A stretch of 64,000 nt of DNA from Thermogemmatispora aurantia. Its GTDB lineage: Bacteria > Chloroflexota > Ktedonobacteria > Ktedonobacterales > Ktedonobacteraceae. The notes below the pieces were generated by a model that was not told the origin of the DNA, made no database searches, and saw only the letters and a program-made list of their open reading frames with translations. The DNA lies in NCBI RefSeq assembly GCF_008974285.1, contig NZ_BKZV01000001.1, positions 667,319 to 731,318 on the forward strand, read 5' to 3'. Position numbers and translations under genes: made by a program. This document shows, in pieces, positions 58,123 to 64,000 of the stretch (position 1 is the stretch's first letter; each line of letters begins with the position of its first letter).

Positions 58123-58791
58123 ATGCCAGGACGCAGGGACCGGGATGAAGAGTCTCAGGAGCGCTACGAAGAGGATTTCGCTGAGTTTGAGATGGCCAAC
58201 GGGGCCAATGGTCACCGCTACCGCTCCCGTCGTCGGTCGGCAGGGTGGAGATCGCCTGCCGCCTGGCCTCCTCCTGATGACGTTGATGTCGAGCCAGAGC
58301 CTCCTCGCAGACGTAAATGGCGCTGGTGGTGGTTGGCTATCGCCGCCTTGGTCATCTGCGGAATCTGTGGCTTCATGGGAACCTTCGCCGCCGTCAATTT
58401 GGGTATCGGCATGAGTCTCAGCAAGGATGCAGCAGTGACCGCCAGTAACTTTCTTGCCGCCCTGGGAACCCAGGATTACGCTCAGGCCTATCGCTATCTT
58501 GGTCCCCCCATGACCCTCCAACCAGGCGCCCAGAGCACCTTTATTGCTCAAGCCCAACACTACGATGCTTGCTTTGGCACTGTGGTGGACTATAAGCAGG
58601 TCGAGGGCACAACCGTTATCCAGGACAACACCTGGAGTTCTACCTATGAGGTCACCCGTAGCAAACTCCAGCGTAGCTATCGCCTGACGCTCACACTGCA
58701 GGAGGATAGCAATCATCAGTGGAGAATTGTAGACTATCAAAGCGAGGGAGCCGATAATGCTTTGGCTCCTTCTCAGCCGGCCTGCCAATAA
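58123..58791 (+). CDS. Membrane-anchored protein with NTF2/DUF4878-like outer domain
   Basis: 222 aa. A charged cytoplasmic N-terminus (MPGRRDRDEESQERYEEDF) precedes one membrane segment (LAIAALVICGICGFMGTFAAV, about 72-92). The outer part contains AVTASNFLAALGTQDYAQAYRYL and QWRIVDYQSE, the opening helix and closing strand of DUF4878/NTF2-like lipoprotein and membrane domains. ATG 58123 has GGAGG 5 bases upstream; an in-frame earlier start at 58078 lacks one. Function not known. It follows the EPS genes by about 225 bp. Confidence 0.7.
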   Translation: MPGRRDRDEESQERYEEDFAEFEMANGANGHRYRSRRRSAGWRSPAAWPPPDDVDVEPEPPRRRKWRWWWLAIAALVICGICGFMGTFAAVNLGIGMSLSKDAAVTASNFLAALGTQDYAQAYRYLGPPMTLQPGAQSTFIAQAQHYDACFGTVVDYKQVEGTTVIQDNTWSSTYEVTRSKLQRSYRLTLTLQEDSNHQWRIVDYQSEGADNALAPSQPACQ

Positions 58792-58843
58792 GCGGCCGGC
58801 TGGCTTATGACACAAGCGAAAGGCTTCTGGAAAAGAGCGCGTT

Positions 58844-59764
58844 ATGCCCAGCCTGCGAAGCATCTTGTTTCGTCACCTTGTGCGCCTTGGCTCGCTCAGC
58901 AATCGAGCAGATGTGAGCATTGCCCAGCTACGAGCAAGCATGGAGAAAGGGAACTGGTTTCTCTCTCTCTCGGTTCCCTGTGGCACAGTGACCGAGCCGG
59001 TTTCGGCAGGTGGAGTTCCAGCGGAGTGGGTCTTGCCCCCTGGCAAGCGCCGCCGTGGCACGGTCTTGTTCGTGCATGGAGGGGCATTTGTTATGGGTTC
59101 ACCACGCAGTCATCGTGGCCTGGTGGCTCGCATTGCGGCAGCGGCGCAGCTGGAGGCGCTTGCCATTGACTATCGATTGGCTCCTGAACATCCCTTTCCG
59201 GCAGCGCTTGAGGATACGCTGACCGCCTACCGCTGGTTGCTCAGGGAACATTGCCAGGCTTCAGAGGCTGTTCTGATCGGTGATTCTGCCGGCGGCAATC
59301 TTGTCCTGGCGGCCCTGCTAGCTCTGCGAGCCGCTGGCGAAGCTCTGCCAGCAGCGGCGGTCTGCTTATCGCCCGCAACAGCCCTCGATGGCAAGGGCGA
59401 GTCGCTGCGCACCCATGCCGAGCGCGACCCGGTTCTGCGTGTCGAGACCGTTGGCCCCCTGGTCGCTGCCTACGTGGGGGACCATGATCCGACGGAGCCA
59501 TTGCTTTCCCCGCTCTACGCTGATTTGCACGGCCTGCCGCCACTGTTCTTGCAGGTAGGCAGCGATGAGATTCTCCTCAGCGATGTGATCGCTTTTGCTG
59601 AGCGGGCGCGCCAGGCCGGTGTAACCGTAGAGCTGGAAATCTGGGAAGGCATGTGGCATGTCTGGCAAATCGGCGCTCCCTGGATGCCCGAGGCCACCCA
59701 CGCTATCCAGCATATCGGTGCTTTTATCCAGCGCCAGCTTGCCACTCAGGCGCGAGCCGCTTGA
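58844..59764 (+). CDS. HSL-family alpha/beta hydrolase (esterase)
   Basis: 306 aa, the typical size of hormone-sensitive-lipase-type esterases. Oxyanion motif VHGGAFVMGS (usual HGGG has Ala here), nucleophile elbow GDSAGGN (Ser about 147), Asp in GSDEILLSD, His in GMWHVWQ. The DYRLAPEHPFPAALED block is diagnostic. It cleaves short-chain esters; the natural substrate is unknown. It may be transcribed with the preceding gene (52-bp gap). ATG 58844. Confidence 0.9.
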   Translation: MPSLRSILFRHLVRLGSLSNRADVSIAQLRASMEKGNWFLSLSVPCGTVTEPVSAGGVPAEWVLPPGKRRRGTVLFVHGGAFVMGSPRSHRGLVARIAAAAQLEALAIDYRLAPEHPFPAALEDTLTAYRWLLREHCQASEAVLIGDSAGGNLVLAALLALRAAGEALPAAAVCLSPATALDGKGESLRTHAERDPVLRVETVGPLVAAYVGDHDPTEPLLSPLYADLHGLPPLFLQVGSDEILLSDVIAFAERARQAGVTVELEIWEGMWHVWQIGAPWMPEATHAIQHIGAFIQRQLATQARAA

Positions 59765-59794
59765 GCGAGCAGCCTGAGCGGGCAAGGAGGTAAC

Positions 59795-59861
59795 AGCAGG
59801 CAAGAGAGAACCGGCCTTGCCTATCCGGGTGAGGAGCCGGCGTTGCTCCTTCTTGCCTGCT
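59795..59861. terminator. Inverted repeat between converging genes
   Basis: AGCAGGCAAGA (59795-59805) and TCTTGCCTGCT (59851-59861) are perfect inverted copies; inside, CCGGC and GCCGG pair as well. Likely a two-way terminator for the esterase and acyl-CoA dehydrogenase genes, though no T-tract follows. Confidence 0.5.
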
Positions 59862-60025
59862 GCCGCCGCAAAGACCTGTCTCTTACCATTACCGGGGCCT
59901 GACCTGACCCAGGCAGGGATACCGGCAGCCCCGGTCTCTCAGGCGGGCCACGACCGGGCCAGCAACCAGCTTGCTGAGATCGAGGTAGATGATACGGAGT
60001 GAGGGAAAATGGCTGCTTCTTCCCC

Positions 60026-61189
60026 CTAGTACCAGTTGAGCAGGTTATCCTTCACTGCGCGCGCGATAATCAGGCGCTGAACCTGGCTTGTTCCCTCGAC
60101 GATCGTGAGCTGGCGCGCATCGCGATAGAAGCGCTCGGTCAGCGACTCATGCATGTAGCCCAGGCCACCCATGATCTGAAGAGCTTTATCGCAGGCTTCA
60201 ACCGCGGTCTCTGTGGCAAAGGCTTTGGCCATCGAGAGAAAGTGTGCGTGCTCACGATCGGCTTTTCCTTCATCGACCAGCAGTGCAGCCTGGTAGGTGA
60301 GGAGGCGCGAGGCTTCAATGTGCATCGCCACCTCGGCAATCATCATTTGAATGGCCTGGTGCTCGATCAGCGGTTGACCGAAGGTTTGACGTTGACGCGC
60401 GTAGTCAACAGCATATTGAATAGCGCCCTCGGCGGTGCCAACGCCGCGCGCCGCGACGCAAGGACGCACCGAATTGAGATTCCACATGATGAGCTTGAAG
60501 CCCTCGTTCTCGCGGCCCACCAGGTTGTGGGCAGGCACACGCGCCTCCTCAAAGATCAGTTCACAGGTGGGAACTCCATGTACGCCCATCTTACGGTCTT
60601 CTCTACCAACGCGGAACCCGGGTGTGTCACGATCGACGATGAAGACGCTGAAGCCACGAGAACCAGCCCTGGGATCGGTTTTGGCGGCAACGAGGAAGAA
60701 ATCGGCGACGCTGGCACCTGAGATGTAGCATTTGGTGCCGGTAAGGATATATTCGTCCCCTTTCCTTACTGCGCGAGTGGCAATATTGGCCGAGTCGGAG
60801 CCGGCCCCTGGCTCGGTTAGGCCGAAGGCTCCGCGCAGCTCGCCGCGCGCAGTCCCAGCACAGTATTTCCTCTTCTGTTCCTCAGTGCCCGCTTTAAGAA
60901 TGGCGCTGGTGGAGAGGCGCGTCAGGAGAAGGATGAGGGCACAGGCATTGTCGACCTTGGCAATTTCCTCTATCGCCAGCGCTAGCCCAAAGATGCCGGC
61001 GCCACTGCCTCCTAATTCTTCAGGGAAGCCCAGGCCCAGCAGGCCGGTTTCCTTATAGACCTGGAAAATATCCTCGGGGTAGATCCCGGTATCATCAAGC
61101 TCGGGAGCGCGAGGCGCAACGACTTCCCTGGCGATGCGTCTAGCGGTGTCGCGAATTAATTGCTGCTCTTCAGTCAAGTAGAAATTCAT
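60026..61189 (-). CDS. Acyl-CoA dehydrogenase
   Basis: 387 aa FAD enzyme of the ACAD family, first step of fatty-acid beta-oxidation or amino-acid catabolism. Signatures: GAFGLTEPGAGSD and QIMGGLGYMHESLTERFYRDAR; the Glu of IVEGTSQVQRLI is the usual catalytic base position of short-chain, butyryl and isovaleryl-type members (needs an alignment to confirm). ATG 61189. It stands alone between converging esterase and diverging dus genes. Substrate chain length cannot be named. Confidence 0.94.
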   Translation of the reverse strand: MNFYLTEEQQLIRDTARRIAREVVAPRAPELDDTGIYPEDIFQVYKETGLLGLGFPEELGGSGAGIFGLALAIEEIAKVDNACALILLLTRLSTSAILKAGTEEQKRKYCAGTARGELRGAFGLTEPGAGSDSANIATRAVRKGDEYILTGTKCYISGASVADFFLVAAKTDPRAGSRGFSVFIVDRDTPGFRVGREDRKMGVHGVPTCELIFEEARVPAHNLVGRENEGFKLIMWNLNSVRPCVAARGVGTAEGAIQYAVDYARQRQTFGQPLIEHQAIQMMIAEVAMHIEASRLLTYQAALLVDEGKADREHAHFLSMAKAFATETAVEACDKALQIMGGLGYMHESLTERFYRDARQLTIVEGTSQVQRLIIARAVKDNLLNWY

Positions 61190-61513
61190 CGCGCGTAGAC
61201 TCCTTTACTGCAGCCGGAGATCCAGACAGGATGAGCAGAGCAAGGGACTCCGCTGTTCCGAAGCGACAACGAGCGCCACTGCTCCTGCGGCCCATTATAT
61301 CCCAAGGCCGTCACCGGATGCCAGACAGCCAGAGAAACAGAGGGCCGACTTGCCAGATTGGGCACGACAAGGCTATAATTCCAATGATAAGGTCGGTAGA
61401 GAGAAGGGCTTGACAGGTGCTGCCATGCGCCTGGTATCCAGTCTTCAGTGCCTGGCATCTCGCTATTCAGCACCTAGTCAACCCACTAGGGGAAGGTGGC
61501 ACCAGAGGGAGAT

Positions 61514-62725
61514 ATGACAAGGTACCCATCGTTCTGGGAGAAGATACCACAACCAATTGTCGGGCTGGCTCCGATGGATGGAGTAACAGACGCGCCATGC
61601 CGGACTATGCATGGCCTCTATGGGCGGCCCGATCTTGTGATTACCGAGTTTACCAACGTCGAGGGCCTGTGGCGAGGCAGCGACCGTATCTTTCGCGATT
61701 TTCTCTACACGCCCGCCGAGCGGCCCGTGGTCGCGCAGATCTTCGGCAATAACCCGGAGTCCTTCTACCGTGCCGCTCACGTGGTCTGTGAGCTAGGCTT
61801 CGACGGCGTCGACATCAATATGGGTTGCCCGGCCAAGAGCGTGGCCAGCCGTGGTGGCGGTGCGGCCCTGATCTGCACGCCCGACTTGGCGAAAGAGATC
61901 ATCCGTGCCACCCAGCGCGGGGTGCGCGACTGGGCTAATGGCCAGACGCTCGAGGATCTGGGAATGGAGCCGGAGCGCATCCAGCGCATCCGGCAGATGA
62001 ATGAGGAGCGCATCCGCCTCTGGGGAGATCAGCCACGCAGCGAGCGCCGGTTGATCCCAGTCTCAGTGAAGACGCGTCTGGGCTACGCTTCTATCGTTAT
62101 TAAGGACTGGGTACAGCATCTGCTAGAGACTGAGCCATTTGCCATCTCGCTGCACGGGCGGACGCTGGTGCAACATTACAAGGGTGAGGCCAACTGGGAG
62201 GCCATCGCTACCGCCGCAGAGATCGTGCGCCAGACGGATACACTGATTCTCGGCAATGGTGACATCCACTCGCTCTACGAGGCAGCCAAGCGCATCCGCG
62301 AGACGGGCGTGCATGGGGTGCTGATTGGGCGTGCTACCCTGGGCAATCCCTGGATCTTCCGCGATCGCGAGCGCATGAAGAACCTGCTCAATGCCGGTAT
62401 TGAGCCAACGGAGGCCGACCTGCCTCCCCCCAACCCGAGCCGGGAGGAGCGCCTGCTGATGGCCCTGGAGCACGCGCGAGTCTATACCCAGCTCAAGGGC
62501 GAGGATCATTTCGTCGAGCTGCGCAAGCATATGGGCTGGTACCTGGGCCATTTCCCGGGTGCTAAGTATGTCCGCAATGCCCTGGTGCGCGTCAATAGCC
62601 TGGCGGAGGTGGAGGCTATCATCTACCAGGCTCTGGAGAATCCGCAAGCCTTCTCAGGGTATAGCGCTGAGGAGGAGACCGTCGAAGAGGCAGTTTCCAC
62701 ACTCGACCTGAGCTGCGCCTGCTAA
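61514..62725 (+). CDS. tRNA-dihydrouridine synthase
   Basis: 403 aa, longer than DusB (about 330). The flavin barrel has APMDGVTDAPCRTMH, NMGCPAKSVASRGGG (catalytic Cys), VKTRLGY, SLHGRTLVQHYKGEANW and NGDIHSLYEA ... GVLIGRATLGNPW. An extra stretch lies after the Cys motif (about residues 135-180, ANGQTLEDLGMEPERIQRIR). It reduces uridines in tRNA. ATG 61514 with GAGGGAG very close; GTG 61496 is an alternative start. Confidence 0.9.
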   Translation: MTRYPSFWEKIPQPIVGLAPMDGVTDAPCRTMHGLYGRPDLVITEFTNVEGLWRGSDRIFRDFLYTPAERPVVAQIFGNNPESFYRAAHVVCELGFDGVDINMGCPAKSVASRGGGAALICTPDLAKEIIRATQRGVRDWANGQTLEDLGMEPERIQRIRQMNEERIRLWGDQPRSERRLIPVSVKTRLGYASIVIKDWVQHLLETEPFAISLHGRTLVQHYKGEANWEAIATAAEIVRQTDTLILGNGDIHSLYEAAKRIRETGVHGVLIGRATLGNPWIFRDRERMKNLLNAGIEPTEADLPPPNPSREERLLMALEHARVYTQLKGEDHFVELRKHMGWYLGHFPGAKYVRNALVRVNSLAEVEAIIYQALENPQAFSGYSAEEETVEEAVSTLDLSCAC

Positions 62726-62769
62726 GCCAGCCCTGGGTGAAGCCTCTGTCTTTCTCACCCAGGGCCAGG

Positions 62770-63447
62770 TTACTGGAGATAGTCAGTGGGATCAGGGATA
62801 CCAGCCAGCTGGAAGGCTTCTTTGCGCTCGTTACAGGTACCGCAGGTGCCGCAGTGTTTCTCGCCCCCCTTGTAGCAGCTCCAGGTTTCAACGAAGGGAA
62901 CGCCCAGCGCCGCACCGAGGCTGACAATCTGCTCTTTTTTGAGGTGGGCAAAGGGCGCTTCCAGATGCAGGCGTGGGTGCCCATGCCCCTCGACCGCCAG
63001 GCGCTCCATTGCACCAAAGGCCTCGATAAAGGCCGGGCGGCAGTCAGGGTAGATAAAGTGGTCGCCGGCGTGAGCGGCAAAAGCTACCACTTCCGCCTCT
63101 TCGGCCACGGCGATTCCATAAGCAATGGCAAGCATGATGGCATTCCGATTGGGTACGACTGTGATGGCCATGTTCGCAGCAGCATAGTGCCCATCAGGAA
63201 CAGCTACGCTTTCATCGGTTAGAGCCGAGCCTTTGAAGTGCTGGCCAAGTTGGCGTAGATCGAGGAGAGAAAAAGCCGCCTCTAGACGCTGGGCACAGCG
63301 CTCGGCAAAGAACAGCTCTTTGCGATGACGCTGGCCATAGTCAAAAGAGAGCAGATGGAGCTGATACCCTTGGGCATGGAGTAGATGGGCCAGAGTAACA
63401 CTATCAAGCCCCCCACTGACAACAGCGATCGCTTTGGGACGAGCCAT
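62770..63447 (-). CDS. queC: 7-cyano-7-deazaguanine synthase QueC
   Basis: 225 aa. Converts 7-carboxy-7-deazaguanine to preQ0 with ATP and ammonia, in queuosine synthesis. PP-loop AVVSGGLDSVTLAHLL at the start and the zinc-binding cysteines CYKGG ... CGTCGTC at the end are diagnostic. ATG 63447 has GGAAGGAG 8 bases upstream. It diverges from the queuosine-precursor transporter gene, with which it shares a 280-bp promoter region. Confidence 0.96.
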   Translation of the reverse strand: MARPKAIAVVSGGLDSVTLAHLLHAQGYQLHLLSFDYGQRHRKELFFAERCAQRLEAAFSLLDLRQLGQHFKGSALTDESVAVPDGHYAAANMAITVVPNRNAIMLAIAYGIAVAEEAEVVAFAAHAGDHFIYPDCRPAFIEAFGAMERLAVEGHGHPRLHLEAPFAHLKKEQIVSLGAALGVPFVETWSCYKGGEKHCGTCGTCNERKEAFQLAGIPDPTDYLQ

Positions 63448-63506
63448 GCTTGCTTCTCCTTCCAGTTGTTCACCCTCACGCTGGCCGGGTCAGGTGAGTC
63501 AGGTGT

Positions 63507-63530
63507 GTGTGATCGTGTGATCGTGTGATC
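63507..63530. repeat. Three tandem 8-bp repeats in queC/transporter promoter region
   Basis: GTGTGATC occurs three times in perfect tandem (63507-63514, 63515-63522, 63523-63530), about 60 bp upstream of queC and 200 bp upstream of the transporter gene. May be a regulator-binding array or slippage repeat. Confidence 0.6.
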
Positions 63531-63727
63531 AGAGTGCTTCCAGCCGGAGCCTGTTGGGTGACCACCCCAACGAGAGACGATAGCGGCTGCCACCTGCCTG
63601 ATAGAGTAGGAGTCACCGGGATAGATGCGCGATGGCGACTGCTCTTGATATTGTACGCAGACGCGCACAGCCTGTGAAGATCTGAAGGCAGGCAGACGGG
63701 TGTTCGCAGAGTCAACGCTAAGAAAGG

Positions 63728-64000
63728 ATGAGTCCGTTGCGAGTATCGTTCTGGTTCGTAACAATTGCGGCATTATTTGTCACCTGCTTGATTACTGCTA
63801 ATATTATTGCCGTCAAGATCATCGCCCTGGCGGGCTTGCTCGTGCCCGCGGGCATCATTGTCTTTCCGTTGAGTTATCTGTTCGGCGATGTCTTGACAGA
63901 AGTCTACGGCTATGCGGCTGCGCGGCGCGTTATCTGGCTTGGCTTCGCCTGCAATCTACTGGCGGTGATCGCTATTTTTGTGGGAGGGCTGGCCCCCGCC
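63728..64000 (+). CDS. Queuosine precursor transporter (YhhQ/QueT-type), 5' part
   Basis: First 91 codons, cut by the window end. Membrane segments include FWFVTIAALFVTCLITANIIAV and the family motif FPLSYLFGDVLTEVYGY, diagnostic of YhhQ-type importers of preQ0/preQ1. ATG 63728 is preceded by AAAGG very close to the start, so the exact start is less sure. It diverges from queC, linking uptake and synthesis of queuosine precursors. Confidence 0.9.
   Translation, partial: MSPLRVSFWFVTIAALFVTCLITANIIAVKIIALAGLLVPAGIIVFPLSYLFGDVLTEVYGYAAARRVIWLGFACNLLAVIAIFVGGLAPA

Noticed and set aside
63448..63727. preQ1 riboswitch between queC and the transporter gene
   Set aside because: The C-rich stem-loop and A-rich tail of known preQ1 classes are not apparent next to either start.
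1..64000. CRISPR arrays, transposases, prophage or integrase genes
   Set aside because: No spaced direct repeats and no transposase or integrase motifs were seen anywhere in the window.

Overview
The window is a GC-rich (about 60% by eye) bacterial chromosome segment with genes on both strands, short operons, a few GTG/TTG starts and clear Shine-Dalgarno sites. The mix of genes (mersacidin-type class II lanthipeptide cluster, PQQ genes, EPS genes, large HEAT/NTPase protein, P1 peptidase, DnaQ-UvrC-like fusion) suggests a Chloroflexota bacterium of the Ktedonobacteria type (for example a Thermogemmatispora relative). This is inferred from gene content alone; no rRNA is present to confirm it.

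Layout. 0.3-3.5 kb: a zinc-finger/TOPRIM primase-like protein and an acetoacetyl-CoA synthetase. 3.6-7.6 kb: a complete pqqA-B-C-D-E set, including a 37-codon pqqA (3833-3946), followed by a small DUF2630 gene. 8.1-15.8 kb: a class II lanthipeptide locus: short HlyD-like protein, C39-peptidase ABC exporter (LanT), an 82-aa precursor with a double-Gly leader, and a LanM synthetase. The precursor gene has a strongly folded 5' leader (11443-11580). 16-17.6 kb: an HNH-nuclease gene flanked by two related hairpins, then tRNA-Leu(CAA). 17.7-20.8 kb: accA, accD and ftsY on the minus strand. 20.8-22.8 kb: a largely non-coding stretch with a 71-nt imperfect palindrome, a GTG-start zinc-ribbon gene with a long leader, and three helically phased GACA-S-TGTC boxes. 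22.8-27 kb: primary-type sigma factor; prfB with the classical CTT-TGA-C programmed +1 frameshift; a GNAT acetyltransferase; threonine dehydratase.

27.3-46.4 kb: DnaQ-exonuclease/UvrC-like nuclease fusion, dCTP deaminase, an 1813-aa membrane NTPase with HEAT repeats and coiled coil, GH3 beta-N-acetylhexosaminidase, a small membrane protein, a flippase, P1 peptidase, glycosyltransferase, a lone secretion-type ATPase, a histidine phosphatase, tRNA-Arg(GCG), and an ArsR repressor. 46.8-51.1 kb: aspS and a PP2C phosphatase with a large extracytoplasmic sensor-like part. 51.9-59.8 kb: an exopolysaccharide operon (GT4, polyprenyl-phosphate sugar transferase, GT4, Wzz-like protein, a degenerate BY-kinase-like protein), then a membrane-anchored protein and an HSL-family esterase. 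60-64 kb: acyl-CoA dehydrogenase, a tRNA-dihydrouridine synthase, and queC divergent from a queuosine-precursor transporter cut by the window end.

How the genes work together: PqqA is crosslinked by PqqE with PqqD as chaperone, then matured by PqqB and PqqC; no PqqF-type protease and no PQQ dehydrogenase is present here. LanM would dehydrate and cyclise the LanA core, and LanT would cut after Gly-Gly and export it. The EPS operon supplies a priming transferase, glycosyltransferases and chain-length control; the separate flippase at 38.6 kb could serve it. QueC and the transporter both belong to queuosine metabolism. The most interesting unexplained signals are the folded lanA leader, the 4-ring layout of the LanA core, the palindromes at 21.3 and 22.3 kb, and the 1813-aa NTPase.
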